Part shown: positions 34,101 to 48,100 of the stretch, piece after piece
How positions within the stretch are numbered: the first letter of the stretch is position 1
How the letters are laid out: the number at the start of each line of letters is the position of its first letter
DNA from: Mycteria americana
Taxonomy: Eukaryota > Chordata > Aves > Ciconiiformes > Ciconiidae
Assembly (NCBI RefSeq): GCF_035582795.1
Contig: NC_134365.1
Coordinates: 140,023,077 to 140,087,076, forward strand
Length of the DNA: 64,000 bases
Direction of reading: 5' to 3'
Made by a program: the position numbers and the translations under genes
The notes under the pieces: generated by a model
What the model saw: the letters and a program-made list of their open reading frames with translations, nothing else
The model's database searches: none
Told to the model about the DNA's origin: nothing

Positions 34101-37100
34101 CAAAAGCCACTGTGCAAGCAACAGGGTTATGCACTAAAAAATAATATTTTAGGAGATATATATGGGAATTATTTTCTTCGCCTTACCTTAATCTCTAAAG
34201 CGGTAAAGAGAAGTAAAAACGCAGTGGAGATTTTCTCTTCAGAACCTCCTCCAAGCTGGATCTGTGCGGTGGCGTCGAGAGGGATGTGGTGAAGAGGCGG
34301 CTTGCAGCACGCGCTGGCACCCGAGCCGGGCCAGTCCCGCCCTTGGGCAGCCCGGTGCTTCAGGGGTAGGAGCACCTGGCCCGCCTGTATTGGGATTTTA
34401 AAGCCTGCGCCGAGCGCTCCCATACCGGCTGATCTGCGATTTCTCTAGATGAGGCCAAAATGTCCGTCATAGCTTCGATGTGAGGCCAGGAGAAGGATGG
34501 ATTGTTTGTTTTACCTTCTCGTTATGGCAGCTCTTTGACTTCAGCAGTTCATACCACAACCCTGCCTACTGGCCTAGGGATGGAACGGTTGCTGCTCAGT
34601 TCATGCGGCCATTCATAAATAATGTTTAATGGAACGCCGGAGCGCGCAGGTGATTTCCAGTTTCATCAGCAGGTCACCCCTAAAGGCTTTACACACGGAA
34701 AGGTGTTAGGCCTATTTTCTTGGATCCACAGATTTTTGGATGTGAAGCATCATGTGACAGGGGTGTCTCTCACTCCCAGGTGACCTGGCTCTTCTTTATC
34801 GACATGTAATTTTATTCACAAGAATATTTTACAATTGTAAAGATTATTTTTGGTAGAGCTTTACTTCGCTGACAAGCATTCTTTCCCCTTTCTATTATCT
34901 GCTCATGTATAAGCTGCTTAAATAAAAAACCTGTTCCTGGGTCTGTGGAAATCAGTGACAGCATTTCCAGTGGTTTCAGCGGGGCAAAGTCGAGGGGCAT
35001 TTTTAACAAGGGTAAAAAGCATTCATCCTCAATTCCCATCAGATCTCAGCTGTCCTTTTAAGCCATTTTCCTTAAAGAAAATTCACTTTCACTTACAAAA
35101 TTATGTCTGTTATGACTATTATGCATTCATTAAGTGTTTCATAAGGTCAAATGACTCTCTAAGTAAACTAAATATCATGGAAAAAGGTGGTAAAAATATG
35201 TAGAGATACATTAATGCCTCGATTCTGCCAACGTCTAGTCATACATTTATGCTTAAGTATGTGAGTAGTCCTGTACGATTTAAGGATGCTTACAGTGACT
35301 GACTGGAATACGTTTGCCAGGTGAAAAGTCCAAAATAGCTCAAAATGAATGGATCTGTGTGAAGTCTCAAGTTGTGTTAATTCTTCTGCTTATTTTTCTG
35401 TCCTAAAGATGGCAATGGAAAGCCATAGCATGTGTGTAAACAAATGTGGCAAATCACATGAACGTATCTGAGAAATCTCTTTGTTATGATAAACCAAATC
35501 TACACACTTAAACTTATATGGCCTGATTATTTTGCTGTCATACTCCATGTGTTACTGACTAATTAAACTTTAACATCTCCAGCTAATACGCTTTTTTGGG
35601 GGAGAACTGTTTTTAAAGTAGTAGTAGCATAATAACATCTGCAGCCTTCCCGCTCGCGTGCCTGGCCGCCGGGAAGCAGGAGGCACCATCGTGAGTTTGC
35701 AACTTGCTCCTCAGCGCCTTCGGGTTGCTGCGGGCGGTTGCCTCAGCCCTTCCTCACCTCTTCCTCCTCCTGGCACAGCCTGCCTTCGAGCTGCCTGCTC
35801 GCCCAGGGAGGCTTTCTATCAAGCACAACGGGGCGAGGGGTCTCCCATGGTGCAAGAGGGAAGGTTGTCCTGGTTCCTCAGCAGGTTTTTGAGGAGAAGC
35901 CGGGAGTTGTCCTGGTGTCTCCCGAGCTGCCGGCCAGCCGTGCTGTGGCTAGCTGCAAGGATGTTGGAGATGCTCATCTGCAATATCAGAACACCACTAG
36001 TTTAGCTAAGTTATAAAATAACTTCTGTTTGAATCATATGGAGTGATAATTTAGGGCATGGCTGTTGGAAGTAGTGAACGCTCACAACTCTGGTTTCAGC
36101 TAATAGTTGCCCTGGGAGGTCAGCTTCCGTAAATTCACTTGCTTGATACTTTAAGAGTTTAAATCCATTGGGAAAGCAGTCTCAGATTCCCTCTTTCCAT
36201 ATCTCCTTGCTTGCCAAAGTTTCCCCCTGAGCATCACTGGTTTTTGCAAATTAATTTTAACCCCATTTTTCCAAGTTGCTGTGAGTGGCTAGCTTACTTC
36301 TTTCTGCTTTTTTACAGCCAGTGCTTGCTTCAAAACTATGCTGATGGGAGAACATACATGAAAAATACTTTCAGAGATAAAGGGTAAAGCAAAATTCTTA
36401 AAAATTGGGCAAACCGAGAGGTCACATTCCCATATAGATATATATCTTTGGGTGCTTCAAATGAGTATTTTTCTTTGAGGTTAGTGGGACAAGTTGTTTT
36501 GGAGAGAGAAAGGACTGATTGCAGAATCAAGTTTGCGGGAGCAGAACCTGTTCATTGTAAATTTAGAGGAGGGAGAGCTTTTCTTTATTTTTCCTTCCCC
36601 TATTCAACTCGTGAGCAATGATTGATGCATATTCTGGAACTTGTAGGTTACCTACAGAAAAGAGAGAAAGAAGGCAGTTTTCTCCTGTTTGCTAGGATGC
36701 ATGAAGAAAATGTGAGATAGAAGTATATATACTGCATCACTTTCAAAAGACCTAGGATGAGGTACATAAGTGAAGACATCCTTTCCCCAGGCACGGCACT
36801 TCAGGTAGTGTTGATGTGACAGCACATTTGTCAAACCAGGGGTTAAGCTGAAGCTTTCGAGGTGTAAAAACAAAGCTGCTGCACTTGGAACTGGGGATAA
36901 GGCTCTACCACTGAAAGTTGCAATAGTTCACATAGTCTAAAGGTTGGTACTCCCCAATAAACTAATTTAACACTATACATGCAAATATTTTAATGGAATA
37001 CCTCCTCAACGTTTAGTCTCTTGTGACAATGTCACATTTATTGCTCTCCAGTTGCCATAGTCTTACAGGCTTTATCTTTGATGAGCTCTTGGCCTCATGT

Positions 37101-40100
37101 TTTTGACTTTATTGCTTCTGGATTTGCCTGTGTTTATTGTGTGGCTTGCTATGATGAGATGCTCTAGAATTGTTTCCCCATCAGATGGAAAATTTGTCCG
37201 TCTTTGGGGAGGAATCACAGGTAATGTATTAAATTGCCATCAGCACTAGCTGATCTTTTTGCCATAATGATCTCTGAAGAGTGATACATAGCTGAAGTTA
37301 AATGTGAGCTCAATGTTACACTTCTCTTTAAGCACCTTGATACGTAACGCGGACAGTTTTCTATACGGGTGGAAGAGAGGTTTGAACATATTCCTGTGTA
37401 GAGCCTTGATTAACTGTCCAGGAAGCAAAATGGGGCTCTAGCATGTTTAAACGTCCTTTTGTCACCTTGGTTTTTTGGTCTTCCTCCAAACATTTAAAAA
37501 ACTGGACACTTCCCCTCCCCAAAATTGCTAACTCGCATTTTTCCCTTTGAGGAAGGCTTTTTAATGAGATGTGCGAGAACTGTATTTTGGAAGGTTTTTG
37601 TTTTTTAAAGTAAAAAACTTTGTGTGCTGATATTTGCCACTGAACTGTTCTGCTTTATTTTCTTCTATAAGACACCCTAAACCACTAGACACACAGATTA
37701 GTTTCAGCCTAAGTCCATCCCATTCAATGCTGTAAGAGTTTGTAATTGCAAAATTTGGTGGGCAGAAATGTTGTGGGTCTCGTATGAAGAGGAATGCCAT
37801 TAAAAGTAACTAAATATATTCAGCGTTTCTGAATTTGGCAAATGCACTCTTCCCATTCCCAACTAAATTCCGTTTGAAGACATTTGGTGAAAATAAGGGA
37901 GTTGACAGCTAGGACAGACAGAATTCTCCCAGAGTGTGCATTGCTTAAGTAATGGGAAAGGAACTTGTGAAAATAATAGAAATGAGACTGAAAAGTAATT
38001 TTGAGCAGCTTCTAAAATATCAACAACCCAGACTGCTGTCTTGACTTCGTGATGGAGTTGGCGGCACATTTAGCTTTGCAGACTCTGTTGTATGACAAGA
38101 ACTGCAGCTGGGACAATTTGCAGGTGGAGAACTTTACAGGAGTCTCTCTTCAGTCTTCTGTGGTGTTGTGGCTGTATAAGTGTATAGGTATTAAGCACTT
38201 TTTTTTTTCTTTTTTTCCTTCCAGATGTAAATATCATAATGGAAACCAGCAGGGAGTTCTGAGCAAGTAGGGCTGAACACTCATGCTGGTATAGTAGTAA
38301 CTAGATCGTATCAGTGTCAGAGTTGCAGAGTTGAAATCTTAACATAAAAAGGTAACAAAAATTAAGGTTATAATGGCAATACTATCTTAGTCTCATTAAA
38401 CATGATGTGACGCTGCTTATATTTGATTTTCTGGCTATGTGGCATAGTATTTGAGAAGGTAAGGGTCACTGGAATTAAGGGGATGTTTTAAAACATAGCT
38501 TTTGTACATCCTAGGTTGCACTGGTTTTTAACTGAACCAGGTGTCTGGATGGTGGGAGAAGAGGCCAAATATTCCCTTCAGCTTGAGGAAACTGGAAGGG
38601 GGGCAATAGAGGTAAGGGCAAGATTTAGACTTCATTGGAATTTGGCATTGCAACTCATCATCCAATTTTGTGAGGTATTGAGCTCTCAGACTTCAATCTG
38701 AGAGAGTAGTCAAGTGTGTGCTTTACTTTTGGCGGGTGGATACTTCTAGTCAAAACAGGGTATCAGGCAGGAAGCAAAGCCTTTAGTTATCATTCAGTCC
38801 TAGGAATTTTACTTACTTCACCTCTCTTTAAAACTTTGCTATCTATTGTTTTGTGCAGATTTTTAAGCTGTGTTTGTTCAAAATAATTTCTATTATTTTT
38901 TATCTATTCTTATCCTGTAGCAATAATACATATCAATGGAAAAGTACGCGCAGGCTTTCTGGTTGAGTTTCAGCTTTTCCTAGATGTGTACAGACTGGCT
39001 ATTTCAAGTTACGTGTCTGTTCCACTCCAGTTGTCAGCAAGGAGTTATTAAATCCTTGGGATAGTTAAGGGTGTTTTTGAAGGATTTGATGAACTTCCAG
39101 TGCTTGATGCTTGCCACATTGTCGTACTGGAACCAGATGTTGGGTACCACATGTTTGTGTTGTTGGAGCTAAGTAGGTTAGGTACTGTGTCTCTTGCCCC
39201 TAAATAGAAACAGCAGTTTCCCACCCTAAAGCTCTTATCCCCAGGTCATCATCCTCACAATCCTGGCTATGGGAACAGCTTGCATCAGCCTCCCAAGTTG
39301 CAAAACCAGAACTGTCTTTTCTGGATCTTCCTACTTGCTCTCTTCTGTATCCTGTCAAAGCAAAGACCTTCTGATTTAGGGTATTTCTCCATGAGGACTC
39401 TTTGACAGCGTAAGGTCGAAAAGAGATTTTTGAGTATTGCATTTAGTGAGGATGCACATGAGCACTCAGTCCCATGCAGAAACTCTCCCTGTGCCTGCTG
39501 AGAACCTGCTAGGACTTTGGGTAGATCTTGCTTTTCTCTTTTCTCCCCTCTTCATTTATGAGTTCCTGTTCCCTGCACTCGGACCTTTTCAGGTTGGGCT
39601 TGTCTTTTATCCATTTCTAGTTGTCCTTGTTATGTATACCTTCAGTTATGCTCCATGCCAAACATTAAAAAGGAAGGTAATGTGTCTTTTTCTGGCTTTC
39701 ATCACCTGAAGTTCGTACTAAAACCAAGCTGCTTTACTGTAGCTGTAGCCTGTTATTTGGATTGGCCAAGTCAAATGTTAATGAGTCCTTTTGTTCTCAT
39801 AAAAGGTTTGCCTCATAAATGGACAAAATGGGTTCCAGCAAAGTACAGAGTATGATACAGATGTTGCTAGCAAATGAAATGTTCATTTTTTTATAGTGTG
39901 ATTAAGATTACTTTTGCACTGCCTCAGAGTCATGCTTCTCCAAAGGACTGGCTTCCTGGATTTGATTTTCAGTGATGGGACTGTACCTCCACTGATTTTG
40001 TAAGACTGTATAACTGATTTTGTAAGAGGAAGACTAATACAATTTTTCCATTGCTATTTCAGGTTTTATTTGCTTTATCCCTTTGTTTCTGCCACTGTTG

Positions 40101-41689
40101 TAATATGGCAAGATAGTTTTTGAGCACTCTCTTTTTCTTTTTTCTCTAAAGGGTAATTTCAGTTGAGTTGCACCCTACTGAGAGTAATGTGGTGAGAAAC
40201 CAGTTGGCAGTGCTCTGTTCAGTTTTCATTTGCCTCTCTCTCTAAAAGTCTAAAAATATTCCTCCTACAGGAAATGTTTTTCATTCTGTTATGTCTTTTG
40301 CTTCCCGTAGGAGGTATTTCTTTTAATTTATTGAATAAACCTTTCTGAATTGTATTCCCATAAGAGTTTAGGCACAATAGAGTCTTTGGGCAAACTGTCC
40401 AAGAGATCTCACCATCTTCTGTTTTTAGAAGGTATGCAATTGTTTCTTTATACAGTGCCGTCAAGCTCTGGGACAAGCTGACACTTACGTGAAATGGGAG
40501 AATTTGAAGCTAAAGAATGCGGATTAACACATCTGCTATAACTTCTCAAATTTTGTTGTTTTTATCGTACGTATCATATTTATCCTTCTTAAATCCCTCT
40601 TCTCTTTTCCCTGCCCTCGATTTTAAAAGGATTCTGGGCAATATTTTGATCTCAATCTCATTACCACAATTTCTTTTGTAAGTGTATGTGTATATAAGAA
40701 GGCTAAATCCTTGTAAAATCCTGGTTGGAAGTCAACTATGTTTAGCTGTTAATTTAATGTGGATGACGGGGCAGGCTGTTATTTGAAAGGGGCGGTGGGG
40801 AAAGAGAGACTGGGATAGCTTACATTTTCATGCTCCAAAATAAGACCCTATCTGCTTTACCCTAAATTAGAACAATATGGTTGAGTTTTCTTGTGGCTAT
40901 TTCATAACATTCCTGCTGACAAAATATGGTGTGCCTTTTGCTCATTGCTTCACTACTGTTTCTCAAGCATGTGTTCGTGTCTCTGGATCTAGTGACGGCT
41001 TTTGTAGCAGCACGCCATGGGGACACGTCTCGTATGTCTTTAGAAGGGGACAGCGTGTTTGCAAACTATATACAAAGTGGACTGCACGAGAGAGCGGGTA
41101 CCAAACCATAGCCAGCTGGGAGAATTAGGCAGCCAAATTACTTAGATAAACACAATTAGAAGTTTTACTTTTTTTCAGGGGTAATGTGCCTTAATTCTGT
41201 ATTCACTAAAGGCATCTGATGTAATTAGGAGTCAACCTGCGTGGAGGGTTTTAAAGCAACTTTTTAGTAGAATAAGTAGTAAGATTTATATTGGTCAATT
41301 TGCGTATTTGAAAAATCTCTGGTACACTGTCCAAAATGCCTCTTGCCCCTTTTCTCTGCTTGAGGTCTGAGCAAATACCATTTCCATGCTCCATCAAGGC
41401 TCAGATAAAGATCTTCCTGTTTCATAAACCTCTCCTCAATGGAGGCAGAGCGAATGTAACAGATGAGCATACTTTTCTTTCTTGAACTATGTAACAGAGC
41501 TTCCCACCTTTTTTTTAGCCCAAATGCAGCTAAATTACACCACCTCACATGGATCAGAGGAAAATGAGTTGATAAGTTAGTGAGTGGTGGAAGGTACGTA
41601 ATGTGGAGAATAAGATGCCTGCATACTATGTTGTATGAGCAAAAAGGTAACGGGCAGGCCAAGGGAAGTGACTTGGCCCTTGGGAATCC
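31115..41689 (+). other. ARHGAP6 intron 1, proximal part
   Basis: This is taken as intron because the donor at 31108/31109 has no recognisable partner exon in the window and intron 1 is very long in other vertebrates. It contains a short perfect hairpin near 32974-32996, a GC-richer patch at about 35640-35960, and an acceptor-like pyrimidine tract ending at 38224. I see no supported exon and no dated transposon. Confidence 0.75.
32974..32996. repeat. Perfect 8-bp inverted repeat (hairpin)
   Basis: GACCGCAC and GTGCGGTC are separated by a 7-base loop. A G-T and an A-T pair extend the stem to 10 bp. It is an isolated GC-rich stem in AT-rich intronic DNA with no assigned role. Confidence 0.8.
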
Positions 41690-42152
41690 ACGTCTTGTGC
41701 AAGGGAGATGCTGACATACTGGAGCAACTGGAGGGCCATCGAGACAGTTATGGAACGAGAGTGCTTAATGCACAAGGAAAGGCTGAGATTTGTTTCAGCC
41801 TGGAGAAGAATAAGGGGGGATGTAATTCCACTTTTACTACCTAGGTGGGGGCTAAGGAGAAGAGGGAGCTGGGTGTTCTCAGAGTTGCACAATGACAGTC
41901 ACAAGTTGCAGCAAGAGGAATTTTGACTAGGTCTAAGGAAAAAACCCATTCACAGCAGGAGTGGTTAAGTATTGAAATGGGTTGCCCAGAGAGGCTCTGG
42001 AATCTCTGTCCTTGGAAATTTCCAGCCCTTGACAGGGCAAGGCCCCGAGGAACCTGACTGAACTTTGAAGCTGTCCCTGCTTTGAGCGGGGGATTGGACC
42101 AGACGACCTCCAGAGGTCCCTTCTGACCTAATTTTTTCTGTGATTCTGTGAC
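41690..42152 (+). mobile_element. Old CR1 LINE 3' fragment in ARHGAP6 intron 1
   Basis: The sequence reads as degraded CR1 C-terminal ORF2 (GAAAGGCTGAG...CAGCCTGGAGAAGAATAAGG) followed by the conserved 3' region (TTGGACCAGACGACCTCCAGAGGTCCCTTCTGACC) and a TGTGATTCTGTGA tail at 42140-42152. It lies in the same orientation as ARHGAP6. The left border is uncertain. Many indels and no open frame indicate an ancient insertion. Confidence 0.85.
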
Positions 42153-45100
42153 TCTGAGTATCATTTCTTTCCACAGTAGAATGAAAACTCCGCTCTCTTT
42201 CCTTGTGCTACAAAATACCTTCGACCGAACAGAAGTTGGTGGGTTACTGCAGAAAGTATGATGCTCTGCAGCATCAACGTTTGAAGCAGGCTTACAAGAA
42301 GAGTGATTTCTTTCATTGCATCATTCTCCAAAGTTGTTGCTGCACTAACACTCTGTGAGGCATACCCTACCGTTACACTGCAGCTACACTGCTGGTGTCT
42401 CGCAAATGCAAAGAAAGCTGGAGAGTTTTTTTTAAAGATGTCAGTAAAATTTCGAAGAAGTCCCAATCAAACCCTTCTTAGATATAGGTTTTTTGCAGAG
42501 ACAGCTTGACAGTGCTCTAGCAGAAATTCAGCAGGGATTTGGCATGATCTTGACTGGCAGGGAAGTTTCAGTAACTACTTGCTAAGTAGGTTTCCTGCTG
42601 GCTCATTTAACCAAGCATGCCTGCATATTCCAGCGTTAGGGAGCCCAGGGTTGATAAGTATCTACCTTCAGGACAAGATGCTGCCGGGACAGACCTGTTC
42701 TGAAGTTGAGCTCTGTCTGCTTTTGTGGGTTATTTCACTTTAGGTTTAAAAATACTGAACATTTGGCAAAACACCGTTCTCTTTTCCTCCCCCTTTTCAT
42801 GGTAGTTCAGTGTGCTCGTGACAGGCCATATGATGTGCTGCCTAAAACACTTCAATTAAATGCCTGTAATAAAATGATGGTACAGAAGCATCCCTGTCAA
42901 TTTAGCTTTTCTCACTTTCATTTTTGTCATCTTCCTGAGTGTATTGTAAAAGTAAAAATAATCTGGGAGAGAAATGGAAGAAGAAGGAAAAAAATTGAAG
43001 AGGTATGCGAGAAGGAAAGGAAATCTCCTGCCGAGCTTTGAGCTGGGAATTGCATCAGATACACAGAAAAATAGGTGTGGCAGTAGGACAGTTCAGGCTT
43101 TGCCTATATTGTCTTACACAGCAACAGTTTAACCTGATATTGACCTTACAACTTATGAGCTTAAGGGTACAGTTATGTAACCGGGATCAGTCAAAGCTAA
43201 ACTAAACTGGAATAGGCAGATTGGGCCACATGGCCCGGAAAAAGCTGGTACCAAATTGGCTTGCTGAACTAAATGCTTCCATGCTGCTATTTAAAAGCAG
43301 CACAGGGCATAATTTGCTGCTGTTTATAATGCAGTGGTGGGCTTTTTTGAGCTTCTGGAGTATGTTGGTCAACATCTGATCTCCTGTGTCTCTTCTCCTT
43401 GCTCTTGAGAAACGATTTTCGTGAGTCTGCATTTAGCTGGCAGAGGTTTTGCCAAGCAGGTGTGGCCTCCAGCATCGAGTGTAAAATTGGGCTGCCAGAA
43501 GGATCTTGCCTACAGTAAGATGAAGCCTTGATGGCTTGGGGTCATAAGCTTTTGCAGTCTCAATAAGTACTTTTTTCCTTGAATGGACAAGAAAGTAAAA
43601 AAAGAAGAAAGGTGACTGTGGATTACAGCTGCGTGGTTCAAATAAAAGGAGATAAGGAAGGGGAGAAGGCTGAAACAGTGTAAGAAATGAGTAGCGAAGG
43701 AAAACATCATTAGGGCTGGAAAACAGGATTGCCACTGAAGTGCCACCACCGCTGGGAAGAGGAGAGCTTTGACTCCTGCTTGCGCGTCCCTGTCCCGTCT
43801 CACTCGCGGTGTGACGTCCTGGTGTCCTCCCGGGAGCACTGCGCCCGAGGTGCCGTCCTGGGGCTGCTCTGCGCTTCGGACTGTGCCCGCCGTGCCACCT
43901 GGCCCTCAGAGAAGCTCCCACCTCTGGTGCAGCTTGGTAAGATGAAAGGTCGGTGTTGGACCAGCGGTGCGTGGTCCTTACTGGCTGCTGTGGTGTGTTG
44001 CACTCCCTGAACAGTTCTCACCATCGTCTCTAGTGATGAGATTTTTCTGAAGCCCCCGACTCACTTTTGAAGATGAACCTCAAGCTCCTAGATCGTTTAG
44101 ATAGTTTTTGAAATGTTATTCTAGATCTTTTATATCCTTACTTTTTGTTATAATAATTAGAATCTCCTTCCTTTCTTCTTCCTTCCCAGAGGAAGTTGTC
44201 TGTAATGATGAGGTCTTCCACACAACTGAATAGCATTTTTTAGCAGTAAAGGGGTCTTCTGTCTTGTCCATATGTCTTCTTGAGCTGTTTCTCATTGCAG
44301 TAGCACTTTCAAGTTGTCTCTGTAAATACTGTTCATGTTTTGTTTGTGCTTGCTTTATGGTGATTACTATGTGCTTTAGCACAACTTGCTATATTATATT
44401 TGCTTTCTACTATCATTTGTTATTTTCAGCTCGTGACAGCGTATCTGCTTGTTTTTTAGAAACATGTCTTGAGGCTGTATCAGTGCATTATTAAATTCCA
44501 AATGTATGCACTTTATTTCTTTAATCCAGTAGCATCCAGCTTATACACTCTGATGGTAAATGGAAATTTGTGATTGCCATAGAGTGTGGGATCTGGCCTA
44601 AGTGCCAGAATGAAAAAGAGAAGATCTGCTGTCCTTTGGCAACTCCTTCTGTCCCTGTGATAGCTGGCTTGGAGGGGACGCTTGGGGAGTTACGCTGCAG
44701 AGCTGTATTTTTCAAACAGAGCTTCCTCTCTGGGAGTCTTTTGAAAACAAAGCTCCCTGATGTTTAGATATTGGGTTCGAGGGCTTGGTTGTTTGGGAAT
44801 CTCTCTGACAAACTGGCTGGATATTGTCTGCTGGAAGCTGGATATTGTCTTGATTTCTATGGAGGAAATCCTTCCTGTATTTCCAAGGCTGCCAAAGGCT
44901 GCAGCCCCCGCAGAGCCAGCGAGGTGCCTGGAGGCACCCTGGAAATAGAGACGTGGGAACAGCGATGTAGTATGGCCATACTACAGTTGTGGTGGCTGCA
45001 GAGTCTCTTATGGTCTCAGGTGGCAGGACACCTTTCCTAAATGCTTTGAGCTCATGGAGACCCTTCTTCTGGACCAAGTCCAGCTACTCGGACTTAGCAT

Positions 45101-48100
45101 TCAGCGTGAGATTTAGCCATACACCTTTTTTGGAGCTGAAGATAGCAGGCTTAAGATGTCACTTGAATTACAGTTGAAAAGAATGAGATTCCTGCAGTGA
45201 ATTATTTATTTCTGGTTTCCTTACAGTTTTTTGAAATACACTCCTTTGGTTGACATGAAGTCATTTAATAATCATATTGCTGTGCTGGAGGGTGACTGGC
45301 CCCTTTAATTAAAATGGGACCAAAGCATTTGTAGGAAAGCAGGAGCTCTTCTTGTGCTGGATCTAACTCAAGACAGAGTGACACAGCCTTTGCAAGCAGA
45401 GAGACTGAGAAGCCCTGCTGGGGAGGGCAGGAAGGATTTAGGGAGGAAGGACTGGGATGGCTGACACAGTTGCACCAGGAATCGTACAGAGACTGTTTTG
45501 TGATACTTGGTGGCCTCAGCAAACAGATGTTTTGCCCTTGCTAAGTTTTAGAGAGTCTTAAGCCATGGGAATACTAGCTAGTAATACAGATATTTAGGTG
45601 TAATTTCTTTAAGAATGAGGGGAGAAGGAGTGAAGTTCCCAGTGCACAAAACTGGGTAAGAGAGACCTGACATGGTGGAATGAATGTAGGCAGTAGCTGA
45701 GGATGATGGAGAAGATGGGACTAGGTAGGGGGGGATATCTTTAATGTTCGATGTAATAACAGGCTGAGATGCAATGGAAGAAGGCTACATAGAAAAAGGT
45801 GACGTCATCAAAGCCAAATAGTCTTTGCAGAGCATTCTGGATGAGTATAAGTAGAGCAGCATTGCGTTGGAAAGGCGAGGAAAGAGAATGCCACAGCCAT
45901 TGAGAAGATAGAAGTCTGCATAGGATTTCTAGCTGGGTTTTGTATTGAAAAGGCTGTGTGTTGACAATTTGTGTATAAATATAACCTCTTTTAGCTCCTG
46001 GCTGGAGGTAGGTGGTAGGAGGAATACCACATATACTGACCTGTGTTGACTTCCTGCCTCCCTTTCCGTAGGCATCAGATTTTCCCCGTGTCCTGGACAT
46101 CTAGATGCAGAGTGGGGCATGGTGTAAAGATCTCTGGTCTAAGCTAGGAAGCCGATGTGGTGCAGGGCTGCTGCTCTGGGTCTGCTTGGGTCCCAAAGTA
46201 GTGCAGCCATGGTCCTGCAGTGACTAAGCTAAGAAATCTAATAAAACCTAATAATCTCTTGAGGAGAGGGTGCCAGGTACTGGGAAACCATAGTAATAAT
46301 AAATGAGAAGTAAATTAATTTAAGTATCAGTCTACTTTTATCTCTACAGGATCTAAGTTTGTTTCATTAGCACATGCTAAACCTTACGGGGTATTGGATC
46401 ATGCTTGTACTGTGAAAGGAGTTTGACACCCTTTACGAGTGAGATTACCCAGACATGGAGCATAAAACCAAGTTCAGCTATTGCCCCTGTAGTGATACCT
46501 CACCACCCTACTTGTCTCCTGTCCCAGCTGGAACGTGGCTGGCTCGCTGACAGCCCCTTGCCTGGGGCAGGGTTACTCCCCTTCCCAAGCGGTGTCTTAC
46601 GATCGTCTGTCTTGATCCCCGTGAGCAGTGTTGTTGTTACCCGTCGGTCTGCTGAGCACGTGGGGTCGGTGCACCTTACGAACCAGTTACCGGACAGCCG
46701 TGGTAGCTGTGAAGGTACCATCCCCTGTGGTGGGTTACTGAATCCTGGTGGCTGGACAAGATGGGGATGGTGCCCTTTCAGCTGGCAAAGGCAGAGGCAT
46801 CGTTGTCAGAAAGGGAGGAGGTTATGTGCGTGGTTTTAAGTACACAAATTTAAACTCTAGGCAGAAACACCATTTTTTAAAAAAAGCAGCAACAGGAAAG
46901 TCTTGATGAACAATACTGATAGGCTAAGTAATTCCTTTTGTTTGAAAATTACTTAGTTTATTCCAAGGACCTTTTGCAATGTTTTCTTTGCACATTAAAT
47001 GTCTTAATGAAAAGCTGGCATCTTCCTGTGAATTATTAACACTTACCTAACAAGTGTTTACATTTGTTTGCCTTGAAACTTAGCTCTGCAATACTATCTG
47101 CAAACACTGAGTTTTCAAGCCAGTGCTTTAATAAAGGTGCAGATGAGGTAGGAGAAAGTGGCTGCTGGTTGTTTATACGTAACAGTTGTGCTGAGCCTCC
47201 TCCAGTTGCTAACCATGCGCATCCGAGTTTCTTACCTGTTTGTTATGACCACTTAACTCCTTTTGAACTGTTACTCTGTCAGCAGCAGTAATTGTAAGCC
47301 TCTTCTCTAAATACCTTCTTTATTATTTCTCTGAGAAGGGCAAACCAACCTTCAACCATATGCAATACTCTGGAGGTGGTTCATTGCCTGGAGCCTCATT
47401 CCTGCCCATACCCAGTACTGGACCACAGCAGCCTGTGGGGCACAGGCCAGGCACAGCTTTGGTCTTCTTCAGCACCTCAGCCCCCTGACAAGGAGAGGTG
47501 CACCCTGAAGCATGACACTATCTTTCATTTGGACGGGTATCTTCATGTTCTCTGTTTGATACCTTTTTGGAGACAGACTGTCAAGCTTCGACCTTGTACG
47601 TGGTTAATAACATCTTACAAGGAAGTTGCTGGATATTATAGCCAAGGTTGCATGGTACAGTTCCTGGTCCTGATCCTGGTGCCTTCCAGAACTGTATCAT
47701 CCTCCCCAAACTGGGGATTACTTCTGTGAGAACTTGCTTTGACGGGAGACAAACCTACTTGAGTAAAAACTGGTTTTGCAGCAGCCACTTTTTAGCACTG
47801 GGGAAAAAAGAGAGAAAAAAGCGCAACAAAACCAGCAGAAGCTGAAGACCCATTCTCCATTTAAGAGGCCACATATCTTACTTGGAAATGCAAGTTCAGG
47901 AACATGACTTTAATTATTGGTGACCTTGTCACTTGAGAAGATGAATTAATTTGTATCTTTTGCTCTGGAAGATGGGTATTTCTGTGTCTTTATTAGATCT
48001 TTGTATGAGAAGTTGAGAGTGGAACAGGAAACTTCGAAGCCAGGGTTCACTATTTCAGCCTTGTTAGGGCACAGGTGGCTTTCACAGACGTCCTTGCCCT

